Assembly: GCA_018824405.1 (NCBI GenBank)
Contig: JAHJGO010000004.1
Location: 1-33,516, forward strand
From: Gammaproteobacteria bacterium
GTDB lineage: Bacteria > Pseudomonadota > Gammaproteobacteria > Burkholderiales > Sulfuricellaceae
Reading direction: 5' to 3'
Length of the DNA stretch: 33,516 bases
Part shown: positions 6,955 through 15,609 of the stretch, piece after piece
Numbering within the stretch: the stretch's first letter is position 1
How the letters are laid out: each line of letters opens with the position of its first letter
The notes under the pieces: generated by a model
The model's database searches: none
Told to the model about the DNA's origin: nothing
Seen by the model: the letters and a program-made list of their open reading frames with translations, nothing else
Position numbers and translations under genes: made by a program

Positions 6955-8823
6955 ATGACCGGCGATCAAATTGTAATTATCTGTGTGCTGGTGGCCGCCA
7001 TGGCCATGTTCCTGATGGGGCGCTGGCGTCATGACATGGTTGCCATGGGGGCCCTACTTGCTTGCGTGCTTGCTGGCCTGGTGCCGGGCGGAGTTGCCTT
7101 CGCCGGATTCGGCCACCCGGCGGTGATTACGGTGGCATGCGTGCTGGTTCTCGGTTACGGCCTGCAGATTTCCGGGGCGGTGGATGTGCTTGCACAGCGC
7201 TTTCTCCCCGCCTCGTCAGGCCCGACAGTGAGCATTCTGGCGCTCATTGGCCTGGCGGCCCTGCTTTCGGGCTTCATGAATAATGTCGGCGCGCTGGCGC
7301 TGCTGATGCCCATCGCCATTCAGATGGCTGCCAAGCAGAACCTGCCTGCGGGCAAGGTTCTCATGCCGCTGGCTTTCGGCTCGATTCTGGGCGGGATGAC
7401 CACGCTGATCGGAACACCGCCCAACCTGATCGTCTCGGGCTACCGGGCGACAACTGGGGCGGGAAACTTTGCCATGTTCGATTTTGCACCGGTGGGCGCG
7501 GCCGTTGCGGTTTTCGGCATTATCTTTGTGGGACTGATCGGTTGGCGCATGGTGCCGACACGCAAACAGGCAAATGGCGGAAGCTTTGAGTCCGGCGCCT
7601 ACATCAGCGAGGTGCGGATCGTCGAGGGCAGCAAGGCAGAAAACAAGACCTTGCGAGAAGCTGACAAAATGCTGGAAGAGTCCGATGCGCAGATCATCGG
7701 CATGGTGCGCCACAACGTCCATATTTCTGCACCGAATTTCAGCCGGTCATTACGGGCCGGCGACATCCTGGTCATCGAAGTCGAACCTGAGTCCATGACT
7801 TCAGTTCTTTCCAGCCTGGGCCTCAAACTTGAAGAGGACGTACCTTCCACACCGGCAACACAGGAGACGGAAGAAGACACCAAATCGCAATCCGGCAAAA
7901 AAGCTGAAATTGAGGAGGAGAACAAGCCCCCCGTTGAAGAGGATAGTGAAGATAAAGCCGCATCAGACGAAGCCATAACCCAGGAACTCGTCGTGACGCC
8001 GAATGCGGCACTGGTCAATCGTTCTGCCACCGACATCGAGTTGCGCACCCGTTATGGCATCAACTTGCTGGCCATTTCGCGTCAGGGGCAACGCTCGATC
8101 AAGCGCTTGCGAACTGCCCGCATCCGTGCAGGCGATGTCCTGCTGATGCACGGCGCACCCGAGGCGCTGTCCGGTTTTGCTGCCAATTTTGGCTGTTTGC
8201 CGCTGGCCACGCGCGACATCCGGGTTCCAAAAAAGGGACAGGCGCTCACCGCCTCGCTGCTCATGGCCGTTGCGGTGCTTGCCACCGCACTCGGGCTGCT
8301 ACCAGCCTCGGTTGCGTTTGCTGCCGGGGCACTCGCCTTTATCGCACTTGGCATTGTTCCGGTGCGCTCGATCTATACGGCGGTGGATTGGCCTGTCGTC
8401 GTGCTGCTGGGTGCGATGCTGCCGGTAGCCGATGCCATGGCGACCACCGGCGCAGCCGACATGATCGCGCACTTTTTACTGGACAACGTAGCCCAGGGGC
8501 ACGCCATTGCCGGTCTGGTAGCGCTGCTGGTGGTGACCATGTTCCTCTCGGACCTGATGAACAATGCCGCCACAGCGGCAGTCATGTGTCCGATCGCCAT
8601 CAGCACGGCGAATCAGCTCGGAGTCAATGCCGACGCCTTTCTGATGGCCATCGCGGTGGGCGCTTCCTGCGCTTTCCTGACGCCCATCGGCCACCAGAAC
8701 AACACGCTGATCCTGGGACCAGGCGGGTTCCACTTTGGTGATTACTGGCGCATGGGCCTGCTGCTGGAAGTCATCGTGGTCGCGGTCAGCGTGCCGATGA
8801 TCCTGTGGGTGTGGCCACTCTGA
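6955..8823 (+). CDS. SLC13-family anion permease with two TrkA-C (RCK_C) domains
   Basis: This 622-residue inner-membrane transporter belongs to the divalent anion:Na+ symporter / ArsB-like (IT) superfamily. The N-terminal membrane half (~1-200) contains SGFMNNVGALALLMP and ILGGMTTLIGTPPNLIVSG; the C-terminal half (~428-622) mirrors it with MNNAATAAVMCPIAI and FLTPIGHQNNTLI. These paired Asn-Asn and Pro motifs line the substrate site. Between the halves lie two cytosolic TrkA-C-type domains (~216-292 and ~343-418), usually ligand-binding regulators. An acidic, low-complexity linker (~293-342, Glu/Asp/Lys/Pro/Ser-rich) separates them and is longer than I would expect. The substrate (sulfate, dicarboxylate or another anion) cannot be told from sequence. 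The start ATG has only a weak AGGCGAA site. Confidence 0.88.
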   Translation: MTGDQIVIICVLVAAMAMFLMGRWRHDMVAMGALLACVLAGLVPGGVAFAGFGHPAVITVACVLVLGYGLQISGAVDVLAQRFLPASSGPTVSILALIGLAALLSGFMNNVGALALLMPIAIQMAAKQNLPAGKVLMPLAFGSILGGMTTLIGTPPNLIVSGYRATTGAGNFAMFDFAPVGAAVAVFGIIFVGLIGWRMVPTRKQANGGSFESGAYISEVRIVEGSKAENKTLREADKMLEESDAQIIGMVRHNVHISAPNFSRSLRAGDILVIEVEPESMTSVLSSLGLKLEEDVPSTPATQETEEDTKSQSGKKAEIEEENKPPVEEDSEDKAASDEAITQELVVTPNAALVNRSATDIELRTRYGINLLAISRQGQRSIKRLRTARIRAGDVLLMHGAPEALSGFAANFGCLPLATRDIRVPKKGQALTASLLMAVAVLATALGLLPASVAFAAGALAFIALGIVPVRSIYTAVDWPVVVLLGAMLPVADAMATTGAADMIAHFLLDNVAQGHAIAGLVALLVVTMFLSDLMNNAATAAVMCPIAISTANQLGVNADAFLMAIAVGASCAFLTPIGHQNNTLILGPGGFHFGDYWRMGLLLEVIVVAVSVPMILWVWPL

Positions 8824-8900
8824 CACCTTGAGCGGAGCCACCCGGCCAGATGCCTGAGCCAATGCCAGGTACATTAAAATAGCAAGGGAGCAATATTGAT

Positions 8901-9326
8901 ATGTACGCAGGCGGCTGTCTTTGCAAAACTGTGCGGTTCGAGATACATGGCCCGATTCGCAACATCGTTTACTGCCATTGCTCTCAATGCCGCAAGGCTC
9001 AGGGGAGCGCATTTGCCACCAACGGTATCGTCAGGGCGTGCGACTTCAAGATACTTGCCGGACAAGATGAACTCACTGCTTATGAATCCACGCCGGGGCA
9101 AACAAAATTCTTCTGCAAGGTCTGTGGCTCCCCGATCATGAGCAAGTCAGAATCCAGACCAGATGAGGTTCGCGTGCGGCTAGGCACCATCGAGTCCGAA
9201 ATCAAAGAGCGGCCTATCGCCCATATTTTTGCAACATCGAAGGCCAATTGGGAAGAAATAAGTGGAGACCTGCCCCAGTACGAATCCTATGAACCAGGAC
9301 GATACATGACAGGGACCAAGGAATGA
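8901..9326 (+). CDS. GFA (CENP-V/GFA) fold zinc protein
   Basis: This 141-residue protein has the zinc-binding GFA-fold pattern: GGCLC at the N-terminus (Cys6, Cys8), CHCSQC (Cys25, Cys27, Cys30) and FCKVCGSP around residue 75. The family was named for glutathione-dependent formaldehyde-activating enzyme (Gfa), which is thought to help form S-hydroxymethylglutathione. Most members have no proven activity and related folds serve other roles, so a formaldehyde function is not claimed here. AAGGGAG lies 10 bases before the ATG. Its stop overlaps the start of the following symporter gene (ATGA), so the two are probably translated together. Confidence 0.85.
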   Translation: MYAGGCLCKTVRFEIHGPIRNIVYCHCSQCRKAQGSAFATNGIVRACDFKILAGQDELTAYESTPGQTKFFCKVCGSPIMSKSESRPDEVRVRLGTIESEIKERPIAHIFATSKANWEEISGDLPQYESYEPGRYMTGTKE

Positions 9327-10609
9327 CAAAACTGAAACTGCACTGGCAAATCCTCATTGCGCTGCTGCTGGCTGTGCTTGCCGGCTCACTGTCCGGAACC
9401 GATGGCTCACTGCTGGGCGTGAAGTTTTATGCCATTTTCGACTTTATCGGCACCCTGTTCCTGAATGCCCTGAAAATGCTGATCGTGCCGCTGGTGGTGT
9501 CGTCCATTATCGTCGGCATAGCCGGCATTGGCTCGGGTGGCGCATTCGGCAGGCTGGGCATGAAGACCCTGCTGTATTACATGACCACCAGCCTGCTTGC
9601 CATTCTGGTGGGCCTCTTCATCGTGAACCTGGTGGCACCGGGCATGGTGAATGGCGAACCGGCGAAGCATCTGATCGGCCTGTCTGAAGACACCAGCGAC
9701 GTAGTCGCCAAGGTGGAAGGAAAAGGCACGGGCGACCTGGTCGGAATATTTCTGCGCATGGTACCAACCAACGTGATTGCAGCTGCGGCGGACGGCCAGA
9801 TGCTCGGGCTGATTTTCTTCAGCCTGTTGTTCGGCTTCTTCATGACCAAGATCGATGAAGCCTACGCGGAAAGCATGTACAACTTCTGGCAGGGTCTGTT
9901 CCAGGTGATGATGAAAATTACCGACTGGGTGATGAAATTCGCGCCCATCGGCATATTCGGGCTGGTCGCCAAGGTCGTGGCCAGCACCGGCTATGCCGCC
10001 TTTGTCCCACTGGCATGGTTCTTTCTCAGCGTGCTGGCGGGGTTGAGCGTGCATTTTCTGGTAGTGCTGCCATTGCTGCTGAAGTTTGTCGGGCGGGTCA
10101 GTCCGATCAACCACTATCGCGCCATGGCACCGGCCCTGCTGACCGCGTTTTCCACCAGTTCCTCGGCAGCCACCCTGCCGCTCACCCTGGAATGCGTGGA
10201 AAAAAATGCCGGGGTTTCCAACCGCACCAGCAGCTTCGTGCTGCCGCTCGGTGCGACGGTCAACATGGACGGGACGGCCCTGTACGAATGCGTGGCCGCG
10301 ATATTCATAGCCCAGGCCTATGGCATCGAACTGGGTTTCGTGCAGCAATTCACCATTGTGCTGATGGCGCTGGTGACTTCCATCGGCGTGGCCGCCATTC
10401 CCTCCGCCAGCCTGGTCGCCATCGCCATCATCCTGGCTGCCATCGGTTTGCCACTGGAGGGAATCGGCCTGATTCTGGCTGTCGATCGCGTACTGGACAT
10501 GTGCCGCACATCGGTCAATGTATTCAGTGACTCCTGCGGGGCGGTGATCATTGCGCGCCTGACGGGAGAAAAAGGCGTGCTGGGCGAGCCGCCTTTACTG
10601 CGAAACTAG
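9323..10609 (+). CDS. Dicarboxylate/amino acid:cation symporter (DAACS, GltP/DctA type)
   Basis: This 428-residue inner-membrane symporter imports acidic amino acids or C4-dicarboxylates with Na+ or H+. The diagnostic motifs of the glutamate-transporter fold are all present: the Ser-rich re-entrant loop HP1 (AFSTSSSAATLP, ~275-286), the unwound TM7 cation site (NMDGTALYE, ~314-322), the HP2 region (IPSASLVAIAI) and the TM8 block DRVLDMCRTSVNVFSD. TM8 carries the Asp/Arg/Thr positions that contact substrate: Asp and Arg in DMCRT favour acidic amino acids such as aspartate, though dicarboxylates cannot be excluded. It overlaps the GFA gene by 4 bp and ends 4 bp before the converging cyanophycin synthetase gene. 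Aspartate import would suit cyanophycin (poly-Asp/Arg) metabolism; that link is inference. Confidence 0.92.
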   Translation: MTKLKLHWQILIALLLAVLAGSLSGTDGSLLGVKFYAIFDFIGTLFLNALKMLIVPLVVSSIIVGIAGIGSGGAFGRLGMKTLLYYMTTSLLAILVGLFIVNLVAPGMVNGEPAKHLIGLSEDTSDVVAKVEGKGTGDLVGIFLRMVPTNVIAAAADGQMLGLIFFSLLFGFFMTKIDEAYAESMYNFWQGLFQVMMKITDWVMKFAPIGIFGLVAKVVASTGYAAFVPLAWFFLSVLAGLSVHFLVVLPLLLKFVGRVSPINHYRAMAPALLTAFSTSSSAATLPLTLECVEKNAGVSNRTSSFVLPLGATVNMDGTALYECVAAIFIAQAYGIELGFVQQFTIVLMALVTSIGVAAIPSASLVAIAIILAAIGLPLEGIGLILAVDRVLDMCRTSVNVFSDSCGAVIIARLTGEKGVLGEPPLLRN

Positions 10610-10613
10610 CGGC

Positions 10614-13178
10614 TCAGGCTTCGGCGACCCGCTTTGCAATATGCTCCAGCGCTGCATCCACGTCATCGATCAGAATCAGGCATAAATCTCCGGCATTCAA
10701 GCGTGCCAAGGCGGTGTCGATGGCCAGGAATTCACCCCGGATTTCCTCGGTTGCCTTGGTGCGGCTGGCTTTTTCCAGGCCCTGGCGCAGGAGCGCCAGC
10801 ACTTCACCATCGGCACGACCGCGCTGGCACTGATCCTGGTAGAGAATCACATCATCGAAGGCTTCGCCCAGAATCCGGGTCTGATCGCGGATATCTTCAT
10901 CGCGCCGGTCGCCCGCCCCGCTGATCACCACCAGTCGCCGCTTGGACGGCATATGTTCGATCGCTTTCACCAGCGCCTGGATGGCATCCGGGTTGTGTCC
11001 ATAATCAGCAATCAGGGTCGCGCCACGATAATCAAAAAGATTAAAGCGACCCGGCGCAGTGGCTGCATCATTGATAAAAGTGGCCAAGCCGGTATGAATA
11101 ATCTCCCAGTCCAGACCCAGTGCCCAGCCGGCAGCCGTGGCCGCCATCGCGTTTTCGACCTGGAAGCCGATAGTGCCGTTGCGGGTGAGAGGTATCTGCG
11201 CCAGGGGGATGCGATGCTCGAAGCTGCCCTCGGCAGCCACGATGGCACCACCGTCCACGAACACCACGCGCAGGCCGCGAGCACGGTGCGTGGCCATGAC
11301 CGGATGATGTGGGTCGCTGGTAAAAAACATCACCGAACCCGGGCAGGATTCGGCCATCCGTGCCACGTTGGGATCCGCTGCATTGAGAACCGAAACACCA
11401 TTGGGCGCGACGTTCTCGACGATGACCCGCTTGACCACGGCCAGATCTTCGACGGTGCTGATATAGCTCAGACCAAGGTGATCCCCCATGCCGATATTGG
11501 TGACCACTGCCACGTTGCAGCGGTCAAAAGCCAATCCCTCGCGTAGCACGCCGCCGCGCGCTGTTTCCAGCACTGCGGCATCGACATCGGGATGAAGCAG
11601 CACGGTGCGGGCGCTCTTGGGACCGCTGCAGTCCCCGGTATCGATACGACGTCCCTCGATATAAACGCCATCCGAGTTGGTCATGCCAACGCGCAAGCCC
11701 TTCTGTCCCAGCAGATAAGAAATCAGGCGCACGGTGGTAGTTTTGCCGTTGGTTCCGGCGACCGCGATCACCGGTATGCGGCCATCTTCCCCCTCGGCAA
11801 ACATATTCGAAACAATCGCCTCTCCGACTGCCCGCCCCTTGCCGAACGAGGGCGTAATATGCATACGCAGGCCAGGCGCGGCATTAACTTCGATGACGGC
11901 GCCACCCTGCTCTTCAAGCGAACGGTGCACGCCATCGCACACCATGTCGATGCCGCAGATATCGAGCCCGATCATCTGTGCCGCTGCCACGGCGCGTGCC
12001 GCCATATCCGGATGGACGTCATCCGTCACATCGGTTGCCGAACCGCCCGTACTCAGATTGGCATTATTGCGCAGCAACACACGTGCGCCCTTGGGCGGCA
12101 CAGCATCCGCGTCGTAGCCCTGCGAAGCGAGCGTGGCCAGGGCGATATCGTCGAAACGGATCTTGGTGAGCGAGGTGGCATGCCCCTCGCCGCGCTGCGG
12201 GTCGCTATTGACCTGTTCCACAAGCTCGCGAACGGTGTGTACGTCATCACCGAGCACATTGGGAGGATCGCGCCGGGCAGCAGCAACGATATGGTTTCCG
12301 ACCACCAGCAGACGAAAATCATAACCGGGTACATAACGCTCGACCATGACATCTTCACTGATTTCCGATGAGGCGGCATAGGCGGCCAGGACGCGTTCAC
12401 GAGTTTCCACGTTGACTGCGACGCCTTTTCCCTGGTTGCCGTCGCGGGGCTTGACCACCACCGGACCGCCGATTTCGCATGCGGCTGCCCAGGCATCTTC
12501 TGCGTCGGATACGGGCCGGCCCTGCGGCACGGGCACCCCGGCCGCATCGAGCAGCATCTTGGTCAGTTCCTTGTCTTGTGCAATGGCTTCCGAAATAGCG
12601 CTGGTACGATCCGTCTCGGCCGCCTGAATGCGGCGCTGGCGGCTGCCCCATCCAAACTGCACCATGCTGCCGGAAGTCAGTCTCCGGTGGGGAATCCCGC
12701 GTGCATGCGCAGCCTGAACGATAGCGCCGGTACTGGGGCCAAGACGCTCATCCTCGTCCAGCTCGCGCAGGCGCACCAGAGCATCGTCAAGATCAAAGGG
12801 GAAATCACCCGCTGCCGCACTGCACAGCTCCTGCGCCAGATCGAACGCGAGCCGCGCCACTTTCTCCTCGCTATATTCAACCACGACTTGAAAGATGCCG
12901 CTCTCGGTAGTCGCCGCGGTGCGACTGAATGTGACCGGGCAACCCGCCTGCACCTGCAATCCCAGGGTGGCGAGCGTGAGGGCGTGCGCCATGGAGATGG
13001 CCTCTTCATGTCCGGCAGGCTGAAGGGAGCCAATTTCCGGAAAACGTGCACGCAGCCTGAGCTCGAAGCCGGACATATCCTCAATCAGGCATTCACTGCA
13101 CGAAACGATGGCTTCAATCGCAGTCCGCTTGCTCCACAGATTAGGGCCGCGCAACGCCCGGATACGTGATACTTCCAT
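10614..13178 (-). CDS. cphA: Cyanophycin synthetase (full-length form)
   Basis: This 854-residue cytoplasmic enzyme polymerises aspartate and arginine into multi-L-arginyl-poly-L-aspartate using ATP. Domains in order are the N-terminal region starting RIRALRGPNLW, an ATP-grasp domain (~215-460, with VVVKPRDGNQGKGV and EVNAAPGLRMH) and a Mur-ligase-like domain (~465-854). The latter has an intact P-loop AGTNGKTTT (~474) and the C-terminal lobe motif ADYGHNPDAI. In this family the ATP-grasp half adds Asp and the Mur half adds Arg, so both activities look preserved. AGGAAA precedes the ATG. It is 59 bp downstream of a shorter paralogue on the same strand and is probably co-transcribed with it. 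Proteobacteria commonly carry such pairs; which one is called cphA or cphA' varies. Confidence 0.93.
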   Translation of the reverse strand: MEVSRIRALRGPNLWSKRTAIEAIVSCSECLIEDMSGFELRLRARFPEIGSLQPAGHEEAISMAHALTLATLGLQVQAGCPVTFSRTAATTESGIFQVVVEYSEEKVARLAFDLAQELCSAAAGDFPFDLDDALVRLRELDEDERLGPSTGAIVQAAHARGIPHRRLTSGSMVQFGWGSRQRRIQAAETDRTSAISEAIAQDKELTKMLLDAAGVPVPQGRPVSDAEDAWAAACEIGGPVVVKPRDGNQGKGVAVNVETRERVLAAYAASSEISEDVMVERYVPGYDFRLLVVGNHIVAAARRDPPNVLGDDVHTVRELVEQVNSDPQRGEGHATSLTKIRFDDIALATLASQGYDADAVPPKGARVLLRNNANLSTGGSATDVTDDVHPDMAARAVAAAQMIGLDICGIDMVCDGVHRSLEEQGGAVIEVNAAPGLRMHITPSFGKGRAVGEAIVSNMFAEGEDGRIPVIAVAGTNGKTTTVRLISYLLGQKGLRVGMTNSDGVYIEGRRIDTGDCSGPKSARTVLLHPDVDAAVLETARGGVLREGLAFDRCNVAVVTNIGMGDHLGLSYISTVEDLAVVKRVIVENVAPNGVSVLNAADPNVARMAESCPGSVMFFTSDPHHPVMATHRARGLRVVFVDGGAIVAAEGSFEHRIPLAQIPLTRNGTIGFQVENAMAATAAGWALGLDWEIIHTGLATFINDAATAPGRFNLFDYRGATLIADYGHNPDAIQALVKAIEHMPSKRRLVVISGAGDRRDEDIRDQTRILGEAFDDVILYQDQCQRGRADGEVLALLRQGLEKASRTKATEEIRGEFLAIDTALARLNAGDLCLILIDDVDAALEHIAKRVAEA

Positions 13179-13237
13179 GAATGGTTTCCTAAATGTTACC
13201 CAGTATTCTTAAATGAAATATGTTTGCTGCTTGAAAC

Positions 13238-15376
13238 CTAGGCTTCGAAAGACTCGATCCCCGCACGAATCAGGTCTGGGGGTAAATCCAATGCCCATGC
13301 CACAGCAGCTGCTGCAAGAATATTTTCAACCTGCAGCTTGCCGGTTTTTACCAGCGCAATGCTGTTGACCTCGAACAGCGGCACGTCCTGATTGCCCGTA
13401 GCCAGCACGAGCATGCCGTCGCGCACGATCACCGCACGTTTGCCTTGCACCAGATGTTCGCTGACATCAGGAACCTCCGGGCTGACGGCGAAGAACATCA
13501 CCTCGCCATCGCATAGCGATGCCATGTCCGCCACCAGTGGATCGTTGCCGTTCAGCACAGCGACTCCTTCCGGAAGCACGACATCGACCTGGGTGCGAAG
13601 CACGTTGAACACCTGCTCCTGCGTCTCGATGTAAAACTTCCCATAGTGACGCGCCTGCTCGAGGTCCGTGACCACGCCAACCTGGCAACGGTCGTAAGCC
13701 AGACCTTCTCCCAGAATCACATCGCTGCCATTTTCGATCACGGCCGCTTCAGCCGTGCGGTTCAGCAGCAGCTTGCGCGCGGCAGTCCAGTTGGCGCGAT
13801 CGCCTTTCTCGACCAGGCGCTGATCATGAAACAGGCCTTCACTACAGGCCAGACCCACGCGCTTGCCGCTCAGGTGCAGCAGGTAAGCCACGATCCGCGC
13901 CACCTGGCCGGTCCCGTTGCTGCCGGTGATACCTACAATGGGAATGCGGCCATTTTCTTCCGCCGGGAACAGGCTGTTCAGGATAGCCATGCCCACGGGG
14001 CGCGGCTCACCGCTTGCCGGCTTGAGGTGCATGAGCAGGCCGGGGCCGGCATTGACCTCGACGATGGCCCCGGCCTGCTCAGCCAGCGGGCGCGAAATAT
14101 CCTCTGCCACCAGATCGATCCCGGCGACATCCAGCCCCACTACTCGGGCTGCGAGGGAGACTGCCGCCGCGACATCGGGGTGAACCAGATCCGTCACGTC
14201 ATAAGCGACATTGCCGTTGCGCTGGATCATAACCTTCTTGCCGTGGGGAGGAATCGAATCGGGGCTAAAACCCTGCCGGGCGATTTCAAGACCAATGGCT
14301 GGTTCTTTATCCAGAACAATCAGGTCGAGCGGGTAATCCTCGGTTGTACCGCGCCGCGGATCGATATTGAGCTGTGCGTCGATCAGTTCGGTAATGCTGG
14401 AGCGCCCATCTCCAATGACGGTAACAGACTCACCGCGCGTCGCCGCTGCAAGACGTCCTGCCACCACCAGCAGGCGATGTTCGTTGCCGCGCACGAAGCG
14501 CTCGACCATCACCTCAGTACCCTCTTTGAGTGCGATTTCGTAAGCTGCCTCGACCTCTTCCCGTGTCATCAGTTCGGCAGATACGCCGCGTCCATGGTTG
14601 CCATCGGAAGGCTTGACCACCACCGGAATACCAATGTCTTCGGCTGCCTCCCAGGCATCTTCAGGGCTATCCACCACGCGCCCCTCGGGGATGGGAACAC
14701 CGCAGGATTGCAACAGATTCTTGGTCAGATCCTTGTCGCTGGCAATCCCCTCGGCAATAGCACTGGTCTGGTCGGTTTCGGCCGTCCAGATACGGCGCTG
14801 ACGAACGCCATAGCCCAGCTGTACCAAATTTCCATCGGTCAGCCGGATCGACGGGATACCACGCTCGGTGGCCGCATCAACGATGCATGCCGTGCTCGGA
14901 CCAAGGCACAGTGAGTCGGCCATATCGCGCAGACGAGCAATCGTGGCGGGCACATCAAAGGGGCGGTCTTCGATTGCCGCCATCACCAGGTCGCGAGCGG
15001 CATTGAGACTGGCACGACTGACTTCTTCATGGCGCGAGCGCACCACGACCTTGTACACACCACGCGTGGAAGTTTCGCGCGCCTTGCCGAAGCCGCTCTG
15101 CATGCCGGCCAGGTTCTGCAACTCCAGGGTGACATGCTCGAGAATATGGCCCGCCCATGTCCCTTCGCGCACACGCAGCAGAAAGCCGCCACGTTCACCG
15201 ACGCCGCAGCGATGCTCGACCAGCGAAGGCAACCAGGTGGACAGGCGCTCGTAAAAACCGGGGATGGTGTTGGAGGGTGAATCCTCGAGGGCGCCAATAT
15301 CCACCCACACTTCAAGAACCGGACGATACGTCCATATATTAGGGCCACGCAGAGACATGACCTTGAGAAATTCCAT
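13238..15376 (-). CDS. Second cyanophycin synthetase-like protein with degenerate, shortened Mur-ligase half
   Basis: This is a 712-residue paralogue of the downstream synthetase. The N-terminal region (MSLRGPNIW...) and ATP-grasp domain (~200-455: VVVKPSDGNHGRGV, VEVNAGPGLLMH) look intact. The Mur-ligase half is not: the P-loop reads GITGSNGTGQVA (~481-492) instead of GTNGKTT, so the ATP-binding lysine is gone, and the protein stops at IESFEA without the C-terminal lobe carrying the DYGHNP motif. Arg addition by the usual route therefore seems impossible. Shortened synthetases with one active site are known (cyanobacterial CphA2, which joins beta-Asp-Arg dipeptides); equivalence here is inference. 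The start at 15376 has GGAAAAG 6 bases upstream; a longer GTG start at 15439 lacks a site. Confidence 0.9.
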   Translation of the reverse strand: MEFLKVMSLRGPNIWTYRPVLEVWVDIGALEDSPSNTIPGFYERLSTWLPSLVEHRCGVGERGGFLLRVREGTWAGHILEHVTLELQNLAGMQSGFGKARETSTRGVYKVVVRSRHEEVSRASLNAARDLVMAAIEDRPFDVPATIARLRDMADSLCLGPSTACIVDAATERGIPSIRLTDGNLVQLGYGVRQRRIWTAETDQTSAIAEGIASDKDLTKNLLQSCGVPIPEGRVVDSPEDAWEAAEDIGIPVVVKPSDGNHGRGVSAELMTREEVEAAYEIALKEGTEVMVERFVRGNEHRLLVVAGRLAAATRGESVTVIGDGRSSITELIDAQLNIDPRRGTTEDYPLDLIVLDKEPAIGLEIARQGFSPDSIPPHGKKVMIQRNGNVAYDVTDLVHPDVAAAVSLAARVVGLDVAGIDLVAEDISRPLAEQAGAIVEVNAGPGLLMHLKPASGEPRPVGMAILNSLFPAEENGRIPIVGITGSNGTGQVARIVAYLLHLSGKRVGLACSEGLFHDQRLVEKGDRANWTAARKLLLNRTAEAAVIENGSDVILGEGLAYDRCQVGVVTDLEQARHYGKFYIETQEQVFNVLRTQVDVVLPEGVAVLNGNDPLVADMASLCDGEVMFFAVSPEVPDVSEHLVQGKRAVIVRDGMLVLATGNQDVPLFEVNSIALVKTGKLQVENILAAAAVAWALDLPPDLIRAGIESFEA

Positions 15377-15576
15377 GTCGAACTTTTCCATATTGTTAGA
15401 CTTAAGATTTTGAAGAGGCAGGTTAGTCAAATTCAACACGGCTCAACAGCACTCTAACGCAGCGGAGCGCTTTCAGTTTACACGAGAAAAAAAGATTCTT
15501 CAGGCCCTGTTGACTGCGATTGAACAACAGATGAATTTTCGCTTGAGAACCCCATCCAGAAGGGGCCATAACTGTA

Positions 15577-15592
15577 CTCTTGCCGGCAAGAG
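15577..15592. promoter_or_regulatory. Perfect 16-bp palindrome in the cyanophycin locus divergent region
   Basis: CTCTTGCCGGCAAGAG is perfectly self-complementary over 16 bp and lies 17 bp before the proposed ATG of the ABC exporter gene, in the 233-bp region between divergent starts. It could be an operator for a dimeric repressor or an mRNA hairpin near the ribosome-binding site. A TTG at 15580 that could extend the exporter frame falls inside it, which argues for the later ATG. Confidence 0.45.
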
Positions 15593-15609
15593 CAGTAAAC
15601 TTCGCCCCA

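Noticed and set aside
6844-6958. Three tiny frames (33, 35 and 18 codons) before the anion permease, possible leader peptides
   Set aside because: Only the 18-codon one (ATG 6889) has a GGAG upstream. No attenuator-like structure or codon run was seen, so there is no evidence of translation.
9407-10348. 313-codon open frame on the minus strand
   Set aside because: Antisense to the DAACS symporter with all family motifs; His/Gln-rich shadow composition.
15510-15538. TTGACT followed by an AT-rich stretch as promoter for the ABC exporter
   Set aside because: The -35 is good, but the sequence 17 bp on (TGAATT) matches only three of six -10 bases.
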